NCBI GenBank assembly: GCA_963776935.1
Contig: CAVZOP010000015.1
Coordinates: 186,001 to 250,000 of the forward strand
Direction: 5' to 3'
Source: JALOLG01 sp963776935
Lineage (GTDB): Bacteria > Actinomycetota > Acidimicrobiia > Acidimicrobiales > Ilumatobacteraceae
Length of the DNA stretch: 64,000 nt
Below, in pieces: positions 52,349 to 61,366 of the stretch; the first letter of the stretch is position 1, and each line of letters opens with the position of its first letter. The translations under genes were made by a program, and so were the position numbers. The notes beneath the pieces were generated by a model. It worked only from the letters and a program-made list of their open reading frames with translations, was not told the DNA's origin and did not search any database.

Positions 52349-54148
52349 ATGGACCTGAAGGTCGGCTCGGCCAGCGCGACCGACGTCGAGCGGGCCGCCG
52401 TCGACGCATTGCTCGGGCCGGCGCCCGAGATGGCACACGGCGGTGCTCGCGACCCCGCCGACCACTTCCTCGCCCGCGGCGGCTCGGCGCTCAGGGAGCA
52501 GCGTCACCTGCTGCTGCCCACGCTGCACGCCGTCAACGACCGCGTCGGCTGGATCAGCCGGGGTGCGATCAACTACATCGCCCAGCGCCTCGACGTGGCA
52601 CCGGCGGAGATCTACGGCGTCGCCAGCTTCTACGCGTTGTTCTCGCTCGACGAGCGACCGCCGCGCCAAGTACACGTGTGTGTCGACCTGGCATGCCGCG
52701 CCGCCGGCGGGTTGGACGAGCACGACCTCCCGCCCGGCACCCATCCGTCGCCATGCCTCGGTGCGTGTGAGCGGGCGCCCGCTGCACTCGCGATCGAGTC
52801 GGGCGATCCACAACGCCGGGCGCTGTTCGCGCCCGCAACGCCGGTCGAGGTGCGACGCATCGCCGATGGCGCGTGGCCTGACGCGGAGGTACCGGTCCTC
52901 GCCGCCGTTCCGCAGGTGGCCGACGACGACTCGTCGCTGATGCTCCTGCGCCGCGTCGGTCGGGTCGACCCGACGAGCCTCGACGACTATCGCTCCACGG
53001 GCGGCTACGAGGCACTCCGCCGTGCGTTCGCCGTCGGACCCACGGAGGTCATCCGCGAAGTCACCGACTCCGGACTCGTCGGCCGCGGTGGTGCGGCGTT
53101 CCCGACCGGCCGCAAGTGGGATGCCGTCGCCCGCCAACCCGACCACCCGCACCACCTCGTCTGCAACGCCGACGAGTCGGAGCCCGGCACGTTCAAGGAC
53201 CGGGTGCTGATCGAGGGCGACCCGTTCGCACTGATCGAGGCGATGACGATCGCCGGGTTCGCGACCGGCTGCGCCCACGGCTGGGTGTACCTGCGCGGCG
53301 AGTATCCACGCGCGCTCGACACGTTGCAGGTCGCACTCGTCGCGGCGCACGCCCGCGGCTTTCTCGGCGACGACATCCTCGGATCCGGGTTCGCGTTCGA
53401 CATCAGCATGTTCCGTGGCGCTGGCGCCTACATCTGTGGCGAGGAGACGGCGATCTTCAACTCGGTCGAGGGGTTCCGCGGCGAACCGCGCAACAAGCCG
53501 CCGTTCCCCGTCGAGGTCGGACTGTTCGGCAAGCCGACGCTCGTCAACAACGTCGAGACGCTCGTCAACGTCGTGCCGATCGTCGCCGGTGGCGGTCCGG
53601 CATTCGCGGCGCTCGGCACCGAGGGGTCGAAGGGCCGCAAGCTGTTCTGCGTGTCCGGCGCGGTTGCCCGGCCCGGCGTGTTCGAAGTCGAGTTCGGCGT
53701 CACGCTCCGCGAGCTCCTCGAACTGGCCGGCGGCGTGCGTGGCGGCGCCGGCTTGCAGGCGATCCTGCTCGGTGGCGCGGCCGGCGGGTTCGTGGGTCCC
53801 GAGGACCTCGACCTGCCGTTGACGATGGAAGGGGCGCGGGCAGCGGGCACGACGCTCGGATCCGGGGTGGTGCTCGTGCTCGACGACTCGGTCGACCTCG
53901 TCGACCAACTGCAGCGGATCGCGGCGTTCTTCCGCGACGAGTCGTGCGGGCAGTGCGTGCCGTGCCGCGTCGGCACCGTGCGCCAGGAGGAAGTCCTCGC
54001 CCGACTCGCTTCGAACCCGCGGCAGGGCGACGTCGAGCTGTTCCGCGAGCTGGCCCAGGTGATGCGCGACGCCAGCATCTGCGGCCTCGGCCAGACCGCG
54101 CCGAGCGCCATCGAATCGGCGATCGACCGTCTCGGGGTGTTCCGATGA
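52349..54148 (+). CDS. NuoE-NuoF fused diaphorase subunit of formate dehydrogenase
   Basis: A 599-residue fusion. Residues about 1-170 are NuoE-like thioredoxin-fold [2Fe-2S] with Cys111, Cys116, Cys136 and Cys140 (CVDLAC, PCLGAC). Residues about 190-599 are NuoF-like. They have the FMN/NADH site GLVGRGGAAFPTGRKWDAVA, NADESEPGTFKDRVLIEGDP, FRGAGAYICGEETAIFNSVE and a [4Fe-4S] group CGQCVPCRVG plus a later Cys in DASICGLGQ. It passes formate electrons to NAD+. The next gene's ATG overlaps its stop, so the three fdh genes form one unit. Confidence 0.92.
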   Translation: MDLKVGSASATDVERAAVDALLGPAPEMAHGGARDPADHFLARGGSALREQRHLLLPTLHAVNDRVGWISRGAINYIAQRLDVAPAEIYGVASFYALFSLDERPPRQVHVCVDLACRAAGGLDEHDLPPGTHPSPCLGACERAPAALAIESGDPQRRALFAPATPVEVRRIADGAWPDAEVPVLAAVPQVADDDSSLMLLRRVGRVDPTSLDDYRSTGGYEALRRAFAVGPTEVIREVTDSGLVGRGGAAFPTGRKWDAVARQPDHPHHLVCNADESEPGTFKDRVLIEGDPFALIEAMTIAGFATGCAHGWVYLRGEYPRALDTLQVALVAAHARGFLGDDILGSGFAFDISMFRGAGAYICGEETAIFNSVEGFRGEPRNKPPFPVEVGLFGKPTLVNNVETLVNVVPIVAGGGPAFAALGTEGSKGRKLFCVSGAVARPGVFEVEFGVTLRELLELAGGVRGGAGLQAILLGGAAGGFVGPEDLDLPLTMEGARAAGTTLGSGVVLVLDDSVDLVDQLQRIAAFFRDESCGQCVPCRVGTVRQEEVLARLASNPRQGDVELFRELAQVMRDASICGLGQTAPSAIESAIDRLGVFR

Positions 54149-55074
54149 GCACCGTCGAAGGGCTCTCGATCCGGCGCAAGGTCGAGTTGTCGATCGACGG
54201 CGCAACGGTGTCGGTGGCCGAAGGCACGACGATCCTGCAGGCGTGTCGCGAGATCGGCACCGAGATCCCGACGCTGTGCTACGGCGAGACGATCACCCCG
54301 AAGAACGCGTGTCGTGTCTGCATGGTCGAGGTCGAGGGCTCGCGGGTGCTCGTGCCGTCGTGCTCGCGCAGGGTCGAAGCAGGGATGGTCGTGCGCACCG
54401 GCACCGATCGCGCCCGCCATAGCCGACGGTTGGTGCTCGAGCTGCTCGGCTCGTCGGTCGACCTGTCGCTGACCCGCAACGTCGAGCGGTGGAACGCCGA
54501 GTACGGCGCCGATCCGACTCGGTTCGGCCCGGCCGCCGAGCCGACGTCCGATCGCGACGAGGCGATCACCGGGCACCATCACGCCCGCACCGGCGCCGTT
54601 GCCGAGAACGTCGACCAGCCGGTCAAGGTCGACAACGAGCTGTACGTCCGCGACTACGCCAAGTGCATCCTCTGTTACCAGTGCGTCGACGCGTGCGGCG
54701 AGCAGTGGCAGAACACGTTCGCGATCGGCGTCGCCGGGCGCGGTTTCGACGCCCGCATCTCGACCGAGTACGACGTCCCGCTCCCCGACTCGGCGTGCGT
54801 GTACTGCGGCAACTGCATCCAGGTCTGCCCGACCGGCGCCCTCATGTTCTCGTCGGAGCACCGGATCCGCGAAGCCGGAACGTGGGACGAGGCGAACCAG
54901 ACCGTCACCGACACGATCTGCCCCTACTGCGGCGTCGGCTGCACGCTGTCGCTGCACGTCCAGGACAACACGATCGTCAAGGTGATGTCACCCCCCGACC
55001 ACCCCGTCACCCACGGCAACCTGTGCATCAAAGGCCGCTTCGGCTTCCAACACGTCCAAAACCTCCCCGGCTGA
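54145..55074 (+). CDS. Formate dehydrogenase Fe-S subunit carrying the displaced N-terminal domains of FdhA
   Basis: A 309-residue protein that contains, in order, the domains normally found at the N terminus of large NAD-linked FdhA. There is a [2Fe-2S] domain with Cys45, Cys56, Cys59 and Cys73. A first [4Fe-4S] follows with Cys174, Cys177, Cys180 and Cys184, and a second with Cys218, Cys221, Cys224 and Cys228. The Molybdop_Fe4S4 domain is last: Cys259-x2-Cys262-x3-Cys266 and Cys294 in ICPYCGVGCTLSL and NLCIKGRFGFQHVQN. It ends where the catalytic domain would begin. The catalytic subunit at 50349 supplies the rest. Reads as one split FdhA. Confidence 0.9.
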   Translation: MSTVEGLSIRRKVELSIDGATVSVAEGTTILQACREIGTEIPTLCYGETITPKNACRVCMVEVEGSRVLVPSCSRRVEAGMVVRTGTDRARHSRRLVLELLGSSVDLSLTRNVERWNAEYGADPTRFGPAAEPTSDRDEAITGHHHARTGAVAENVDQPVKVDNELYVRDYAKCILCYQCVDACGEQWQNTFAIGVAGRGFDARISTEYDVPLPDSACVYCGNCIQVCPTGALMFSSEHRIREAGTWDEANQTVTDTICPYCGVGCTLSLHVQDNTIVKVMSPPDHPVTHGNLCIKGRFGFQHVQNLPG

Positions 55075-55075
55075 C

Positions 55076-55127
55076 CGTTCTGTCTGCCTCAGATTCGCCC
55101 ACGGGCAGTCTGAAGCAGACAGAACGG
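55076..55127. repeat. Dispersed palindrome, TTCTGTCTGCCTCAGA type, copy 3
   Basis: CCGTTCTGTCTGCCTCAGA (55076-55093) pairs with TCTGAAGCAGACAGAACGG (55109-55127) with one mismatch around a 15-base loop. It lies 1 base after the fdh operon stop and before the stop of the minus-strand GntR gene, so this copy is also in a terminator position. Confidence 0.8.
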
Positions 55128-55144
55128 AAGGACCCCTGGTGGGT

Positions 55145-55805
55145 TCAGGTGCCGGCGAGGGGTGGGCCGAGGCGGCGGGTGACGGCGTCGCGGATCTGTT
55201 GGTCGAAGGAGCGGACGTGGGCGGCGGCGAGCTCGGCGGCGCGGTCGCCGTCGCCGTCGACGAGAGCGTCGAGGATCGGACGGTGCTCGTCGACGGCGTG
55301 CAGCATGTCGGCGACGTCGGCGAGGTACATGTGCCACAGCCGGTCGCTCTGCGCGTACAACATGTCGAGCGTGTCGGTGAGGAAGCGGTTCTCGGCGGCG
55401 GCCCAGATGATCTCGTGGCACTCACGATCGATGTCGATCAGTTCCGCCGGCGATACGCCCGGTTGCTCGGCACGGGCGAGGCACGCCGCCATCGCCTCCC
55501 AGTGCACCGGACCGCCGCGAGCACACGCCAAGCGGGCCGCGTACGGCTCGAGGATGGCCCGCGTCTCGTACAGCATCGACAGCTCGGCCACGTCGAGGCG
55601 CGACACGAACATGCCTCGCCGCGGCACCGACCGTCACGAACTGCTCGCGCGCCAGGCGCTGCAGGGCCTCTCGGATCGGCGTGCGGCCGATGCCGAGCTG
55701 ACGTTGCAGATCGTCCTCGCGCACGACGGCGCCGGGCGCCAGATCGAGCCGGATGATCATCCGGCGGATCTGCTGGTAGGCCTGCTCGCTCAGGGAAATG
55801 CTCAT
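55145..55805 (-). CDS. GntR/FadR (FCD)-family regulator, frameshifted as read
   Basis: ATG 55805 gives MSISLSEQAYQQIRRMIIRL then DLAPGAVVREDDLQRQLGIG and RTPIREALQRLAREQFVTV, a GntR winged helix. Near 55626 one extra base breaks the frame; removing it joins PRRGMFVSRLDVAELSMLYE, the end of the wing, to the FCD helices (ARGGPVHWEAMAACLARAEQ, DRECHEIIWAAAENRFL, HRPILDALVDGDGDRAAELA). The complete protein is about 219 residues. It is divergent from the DMGDH gene with a candidate operator between them, so it likely represses that operon. The effector is likely an N-methyl amino acid or betaine derivative. Confidence 0.82.
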
Positions 55806-55814
55806 GTCGGACCT

Positions 55815-55837
55815 GTGATACGGTAAAGATATATCAC
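55815..55837. promoter_or_regulatory. Candidate GntR operator
   Basis: GTGATA (55815-55820) and TATCAC (55832-55837) form a 6-base inverted repeat spaced by 11 bases, in the AT-richest part of the gap between the GntR gene and the DMGDH gene. Overlap with -10-like TAAAGAT/TATATC sequence suggests repression of both. Confidence 0.45.
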
Positions 55838-55873
55838 CACTCACCACCGCGCTGAGACCCTGGAGAGACACCC

Positions 55874-58403
55874 GTGACTGAAGTCCCCGCCCGCGCCAAG
55901 TGCGTGATCATCGGCGCCGGCATCGTCGGCAACTGCCTGGCCGGCCACCTCGCCCGACTGGGTTGGACCGAGATCGTGCTGCTCGACAAGGGCCCACTCC
56001 CCAACCCGGGGGGCTCGACAGGCCACGCCTCGAACTTCATCTTCCCCACCGACCACAACAAGGAGATGGCGCTCCTCACGCTCGAGAGCCAGCGCCAGTA
56101 CGAAGAGCTCGGCCTCAACTCCACGTGTGGTGGCATCGAGGTCGCCCGCGACGAGGCACGGCTCGAGGAGTTCAAGCGCCGGATGACGTCGGCCAAGGCG
56201 TGGGGCATCGACGCCCGGTTGCTGACGCCGGCCGAGATCAAGGAGATGGTGCCGTTCATCAACGCCGACATCCTCCTCGGCGGCTACTACACGCCGAGTG
56301 TGTCGGTGGTCGACTCGTTGCAGACCGGCACGCTGATCCGCGAGGAGGCGATCGCCAAGGGCGCGCTGCAGGTGTTCGCCAACACCGAGGTCCTCGACAT
56401 CGAGGTCACCGACGGCACGGTCGAGCGCGGTCGTCACCGACAAGGGCCGCATCGAGGTCGAACACGTCGCGATCGCGTGCGGCGTGTGGAGCCCGCGCAT
56501 CGCGGCGATGGCAGGGGCATCGATCCCGCTGACACCCGCGGTTCACCAGATGGCCGACGTCGGACCGATCGACATGCTGGCGCAGACCAACATGGAGGTC
56601 GCCTACCCGATCATCCGCGACATGGACACGTTCTGCTACGAGCGTCAGTCGGCCGGATCGATGGAGGTCGGCTCGTACGCCCACCGCCCGATCTTCCACC
56701 ACCCCGACGACATCCCGTCGAACGCGGCATCGGCGCTCTCCCCCACCGAGCTCCCGTTCACCGCCGACGACTTCGACCAGCAGATGGAAGAGGCCATCGA
56801 TCTGATGGAGATGCTCGGCGACGCCGAGATCAAGTACGCCATCAACGGCCTGCTGTCGCTGACGCCCGATGCGATGCCGGTACTCGGTGAGACGATCGAG
56901 GTGCGGAACCTGTGGTCGGCTGCCGCGGTGTGGGTCAAGGAAGGTCCCGGTATCGCCCAACTGGTGGCCGAGTGGATGACGTACGGGTATCCGAAGTTGT
57001 GCGACCCGCACTCGTCGGACATCTCGCGCTTCTACCCGTACGAGCGCACCGAGCACCACATCTACGCCCGCTGCGCCGAGCACTTCAACAAGACCTACGG
57101 CATCGTCCACCCGCGTGAGCAGTGGGCGAGCCAGCGCGACATGCGCCGCAGCCCGTTCTACGCGCGGGAGCAGGCGCTCGGTGCGGTGTTCTTCGACGCC
57201 CGCGGCTGGGAGCGCCCGCAGTGGTACGAGTCGAACATCGATCTTCCCCACCGCTACCCCGGCCGTTGCGAGCCCCGACCGCACGAGTGGGATGCACGGT
57301 GGTGGTCGCCGATCACCAACGCCGAGCACCTCCACATGCGCGACCACGTCGGCATGGTCGACCTCACGGCGTTCAACGAGTTCGACTTCGAGGGTCCGGG
57401 CACGCTCGACTTCCTGCAGTACATGTGCGTGAACAACGTCGACGTGGCAGTCGGTCGCTCGATCTACACGCCGCTGCTCACACCACACGGCGGTTTCCGT
57501 GGCGACCTGACGATCATGCGGCTCGGCGAACAGCACTTCCGCGTGATCACGGGTGCGTTCGACGGTGGCCGCGACAAGTACTGGTTCACGCGCCACATGC
57601 CGGACGACGGATCGGTCACGTTCACCGACAGCACATCGGGTACGTGCACGATCGGCGTGTGGGGCCCGGACGCCGAAGCGACGATGGCCAAGATCGTGAC
57701 CGGGCAGTCGAAGCCGTACGACGTGTCGCAAGCGGGCTTCCCGTACGGCGCCGTGCGTGAGGTCCTCATCGACGGCGTGCCGTGCACGATGTTCCGCATC
57801 TCCTACGTCGGTGAGAACGGTTGGGAGATCTACACCAACACCGAGCACGGCCTGCGCGTGTGGGACTCGATCTGGGAAGCCGGGCAGGAGTTCAACGTGC
57901 GGCCGATCGGCATCGGTGTGTATGCCGTGACGGGTCGGATCGAGAAGGGCTATCGGCTGATGGGTGCCGAGCTCGAGAGCGAGTACAACCCGGTCGAGGC
58001 CGGGCTGGCGCGGCCGAAGGTGAAGTCGGCCGACTTCATCGGCAAGGACGCCTACCTCGCGGCACGCGAAGCGGAGCCGGTCACGACGCTGTGCACGCTG
58101 GCCATGCTCGACAACACCAGCGCCGACGGCACGCCGCGCTACCCCACCGGCGGCAACGAGCCGATCCTCACCATCGACGGCGAGCGCATCGTCGACGCCC
58201 ATGGCCGGGTCTCGCGGGTCACCACCGCTGGCGCCGCGCCGTCGCTCGACTGGTACCTGCTGCTCGCCTACCTCCCACCCGAGTACGCGGTCGAGGGCAA
58301 CGAGTTGCGGGTGATGTACATGAACGAACTGTTCCCGGTCGTCGTCGCACGGGTCGGCAGCCAGCCGCTGTTCGACCCGGACGACACGAGGATGAAGACG
58401 TGA
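55874..58403 (+). CDS. Dimethylglycine/sarcosine dehydrogenase with GcvT domain, frameshifted as read
   Basis: GTG 55874 gives MTEVPARAKCVIIGAGIVGN (FAD site), then GGSTGHASNFIFPTDHNK, where His aligns with the covalent flavin His, and LEEFKRRMTSAKAWGIDARL. Near 56428 an extra G shifts the frame; removing it yields VVTDKGRIEVEHVAIACGVW, which joins GVWSPRIAAMAGASIPLTPA. Later parts are VWVKEGPGIAQLVAEWMTYG, then GcvT (DHVGMVDLTAFNEFDFEGPG, YVGENGWEIYTNTEHG, EKGYRLMGAELESEYNP). The joined protein is about 842 residues. It would remove methyl groups from dimethylglycine or sarcosine, passing C1 to H4folate and electrons to the ETF encoded next. Confidence 0.86.
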
Positions 58404-59176
58404 CAGCACTGAAAATTCTTGTCTGCGTGAAGCGGGTGCCGGCGCCGGGGGCGCGCATCAACATCACCGCCGACGGGCAGGCGGTCGACACGGCCTTCCT
58501 CGGCTTCACGACCAGCCCGCACGAGGAGTGCGCGCTCGAAGCGGCGGTGCAACTCGTCGAGGCGGGCGGTGGCGACGTGACGGTGTTGACGCTGGGACCG
58601 GCGGAGGCCGAGGAGCAGTTGCGGTACGCCGCCAGCGTCGGAGCCACCGGCGCCGTCCTGCTCGCCACCGACGGCAGCGACTGGGATCCGCAACGCACGG
58701 CGCGGGCGATCACGACCGCGGTCGGCGATCTCGAGGCGGCCGGCGGACCGTTCGACCTGATCCTGTTCGGCAACGAGTCGGCCGACTCCGGCGGTTTCCA
58801 GGTCGGCATCCGGGTCGCCCACGCGTTCGGCCGGCCGATGGTCAACGGCGCCAAGGGCATCAGCGTCGTCGACGGCGCCGCCGAGATCTGGCGCGAGGCC
58901 GACGCGGGACGCGAGGTCTACCGGCTGCCGCTGCCCGCGGTCGTCGGCGTGAAGGAAGGGATCAACCTCCCGCGGTACCCGACGATGAAGGGCCGGCTGG
59001 CGTCGAAGAAGGTCGCGGTGACGACGGTGGCGGCGGCCGCGGACCCCGGCGGCCAGACGATGATCCGGCTGCGGGCACCCGCCGAGCAGGCGTCGAAGAC
59101 GGTCGTGCTCGGAGCTGGTGTCGATGCGGTCCCGGCCGTGGTCGACCTGCTCGAGTCGCTGGGGGTGTTGAAATGA
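58400..59176 (+). CDS. etfB: Electron transfer flavoprotein beta subunit
   Basis: A 258-residue EtfB: KILVCVKRVPAPGARINITA, TSPHEECALEAAVQLVEAGG, VTVLTLGPAEAEEQLRYAAS, LILFGNESADSGGFQVGIRV and AVVGVKEGINLPRYPTMKGR (AMP/FAD-binding region). GTG 58400 overlaps the DMGDH stop (GTGA), so it is cotranslated with its electron donor enzyme. It carries electrons from flavin dehydrogenases toward the respiratory chain. Confidence 0.93.
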   Translation: MTALKILVCVKRVPAPGARINITADGQAVDTAFLGFTTSPHEECALEAAVQLVEAGGGDVTVLTLGPAEAEEQLRYAASVGATGAVLLATDGSDWDPQRTARAITTAVGDLEAAGGPFDLILFGNESADSGGFQVGIRVAHAFGRPMVNGAKGISVVDGAAEIWREADAGREVYRLPLPAVVGVKEGINLPRYPTMKGRLASKKVAVTTVAAAADPGGQTMIRLRAPAEQASKTVVLGAGVDAVPAVVDLLESLGVLK

Positions 59177-60147
59177 TCCTCGCCGTCATCGAGCACGACC
59201 GCGGGACGATCGCGCCAGCCGCGCTCGAGGGCGTCACCGCCGCCGCTCGCCTCGCCGCCCAACGCGACGACACTGTCGAGGCCCTCACGATCGGTGCCTC
59301 CGCCGACGCGCTCGTCGTCGAGTTGGCGACATACGGCGTCGCCGCCGTCCACCAGGCCCACCACGAACTGCTCAGCGACTACGGACCCGAGGCGTGGGGC
59401 GAGGTCGTCGCCCACGCCGCGGTCACGTTGCGCCCGACGACGATCGTCGCCACCGGCACCGACCGCGGCAACGAGGTGCTCGCCCACGCGGCTGCCCGGC
59501 TCGACCTGCCGATGGTCGCCAACTGCTTGGAGTTCACCGACGGCGACGTGTTCCATGTGACTCGCGTCCGGTGGGGTGGTTCGCTGCTCGAGGAGGCCGC
59601 GGTCGACGCCAGCCCCGTCCTGTTCACGGTCGCCCACCACGCCATCGACGCCCGGCCCGCCGATTCACCCGGCGCCGCCGAACCACGTCCGTTCGAACCC
59701 GAGCTCGACCCATCGTTGGCGCGCAGCGTCGTCGCCGACCGCGTCGAACGCGTCGCGGGGATCACGCTGTCGACGGCCCCGGTCGTGGTCGGCGGCGGGC
59801 GGGGCGTCGGATCCGCTGATGGCTTCGCGTCGCTGCAGGAGCTGGCCGACCTGCTCGGTGGAGTCGTCGGCTGTTCACGCGCCGTCACCAACAACGGCTG
59901 GCGCAACCACACCGACCAGGTCGGTCAGACCGGCACCCGGATCGCTCCGGACATCTACTTCGCGTGCGGCATCTCGGGAGCGATCCAGCACTGGGTCGGT
60001 GCGATGGCGTCGAAGAACATCCTCGCCATCAACACCGACCCCAACGCGAACATGGTCACCAAGGCCGGCTACGCCGTGATCGGCGACCTCCACGAGGTGG
60101 TCCCGGCGATCTCCTCCGAGATTCGCCGGCGGCGCGGGATCAGCTGA
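59173..60147 (+). CDS. etfA: Electron transfer flavoprotein alpha subunit
   Basis: A 324-residue EtfA. The N-terminal domain (MILAVIEHDRGTIAPAALEG, VVATGTDRGNEVLAHAAARL) is followed by the FAD-binding C-terminal domain with VVVGGGRGVGSADGFASLQE, VGCSRAVTNNGWRNHTDQVG, TGTRIAPDIYFACGISGAIQH and NILAINTDPNANMVTKAGYA. ATG overlaps the etfB stop by 4 bases. It ends one base before the convergent acyl-CoA dehydrogenase gene stop. Confidence 0.93.
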   Translation: MILAVIEHDRGTIAPAALEGVTAAARLAAQRDDTVEALTIGASADALVVELATYGVAAVHQAHHELLSDYGPEAWGEVVAHAAVTLRPTTIVATGTDRGNEVLAHAAARLDLPMVANCLEFTDGDVFHVTRVRWGGSLLEEAAVDASPVLFTVAHHAIDARPADSPGAAEPRPFEPELDPSLARSVVADRVERVAGITLSTAPVVVGGGRGVGSADGFASLQELADLLGGVVGCSRAVTNNGWRNHTDQVGQTGTRIAPDIYFACGISGAIQHWVGAMASKNILAINTDPNANMVTKAGYAVIGDLHEVVPAISSEIRRRRGIS

Positions 60148-61305
60148 TCAGCGCTCGTCGGCCGGGAGGCCGAGGGCGACCTTGCCGGCGTGCACGAGCG
60201 TCTCCTCGGGCCCGAACGGGTGGTACTTGACGCCGCGCACGTCGCGGTAGCACTGCTCGATCGGCGACGAGCGGTAGAACGCCGCCCCACCGCCGACCTC
60301 GAGCGCCAGGTCGCACACCTCGATGGCGGCAAGTGCGATCTCACGCTTCGCCGCCATCGCTTCGACGACGGTGTCCATCGAGGGTGTCGGATCGTCGCCG
60401 ACCGTCGCCAGCGCGCCGTCGAGCGCCCAACCGGCCACCCGCAAACGGGTGCGCATCAGCCCCACCTGGCGCTGAACGATCGGGTCGTCGGCACGGGGCG
60501 TCCCGGCGACGGCGGCGACGGCGTGGTCGCACGCCGCCTCGGCTACACCCAGGTAGACCGCCGCGATCGGCAGCAACGCGATGGAGAAGATGATCTGCAG
60601 TGGCGGGTCGATCCGGCCGTACGGACGGCGGGCCAGCACCTTGTCATCGGGCACGAACACGTCGTGCAGCTCGACATCGTGGCTGCCCGTCCCGCGCATG
60701 CCCATCGCGTCCCAGTTGTCGAGCACGTTCACGCCCTCAGCGGCCATCGGGACAGCCATGTTGAGAACGATGCGCCCTTCGTCGGGGTCGTCGTACGGGA
60801 ACATCGTCGACATCACCGCGCCAGTTGGTGACTGACTGGCGAAGATCTTGCGGCCGCTGACCAGGTAGCCGCCTTCGACCTTCTTGGCCTCGCCGCGCGG
60901 CCGGGTCGTATCGGCGCCGCCCGTGGACACCAGCACGATCCCGTCGTCGACGACTCGTCGCAGGGTCGCCTCGGCACCCGGTAGACCGCGGCGGTAGCGC
61001 CACGCCGTGAACAGCACGACGTGGTGGTGCATCGTCGACGCCAGCGCCGTGGACGCGCAGTGACGGGCCAACTCGCGCTGCGCCATGGCCACCTGGCGGA
61101 TCGTGGCGCCCTGTCCACCCAGCTCGGTGGGGACGGCGAGGGTCAGGTATCCGGAGGCCCGCATCTCGTCGTACGCCTCGTTGACGAAGGTTCCATCCCG
61201 ATCGTGCCCAGCGGCGTAGCGTCCGATCCGGCTTCCGAGCTCGGCTGCGGCGGCGATGAATTGGCGCTCCGCGTCGAGCGCTTGTACTTGCTCAGTTGTG
61301 CTCAT
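60148..61305 (-). CDS. Acyl-CoA dehydrogenase-family flavoprotein
   Basis: A 385-residue acyl-CoA dehydrogenase-fold protein: GYLTLAVPTELGGQGATIRQ, VLVSTGGADTTRPRGEAKKV, GRKIFASQSPTGAVMSTMFP, and DNWDAMGMRGTGSHDVELHD. The C-terminal helices include RLRVAGWALDGALATVGDDP and EVGGGAAFYRSSPIEQCYRD. The general base Glu of short-chain dehydrogenases is not obvious at the usual place, so it may be an FMN/FAD monooxygenase-like or N-oxidising relative. Upstream ATG 61305 starts MSTTEQVQALDAERQF. Divergent from the HxlR regulator, which likely controls it. Confidence 0.85.
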   Translation of the reverse strand: MSTTEQVQALDAERQFIAAAAELGSRIGRYAAGHDRDGTFVNEAYDEMRASGYLTLAVPTELGGQGATIRQVAMAQRELARHCASTALASTMHHHVVLFTAWRYRRGLPGAEATLRRVVDDGIVLVSTGGADTTRPRGEAKKVEGGYLVSGRKIFASQSPTGAVMSTMFPYDDPDEGRIVLNMAVPMAAEGVNVLDNWDAMGMRGTGSHDVELHDVFVPDDKVLARRPYGRIDPPLQIIFSIALLPIAAVYLGVAEAACDHAVAAVAGTPRADDPIVQRQVGLMRTRLRVAGWALDGALATVGDDPTPSMDTVVEAMAAKREIALAAIEVCDLALEVGGGAAFYRSSPIEQCYRDVRGVKYHPFGPEETLVHAGKVALGLPADER

Positions 61306-61340
61306 GCGAGCGAGGGTACGCACGCACGGTTCGTCCGAAT

Positions 61341-61357
61341 AGTGCATTTTCTGTACT
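61341..61357. promoter_or_regulatory. Candidate HxlR operator
   Basis: AGTGCA (61341-61346) and TGTACT (61352-61357) form an imperfect inverted repeat (5 of 6) around TTTTC. It overlaps the -10-like TACTCT (61353-61358), which ends about eight bases before GTG 61367. The spacing fits autoregulation of a divergent HxlR gene. Confidence 0.4.
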
Positions 61358-61366
61358 CTCGGACAC

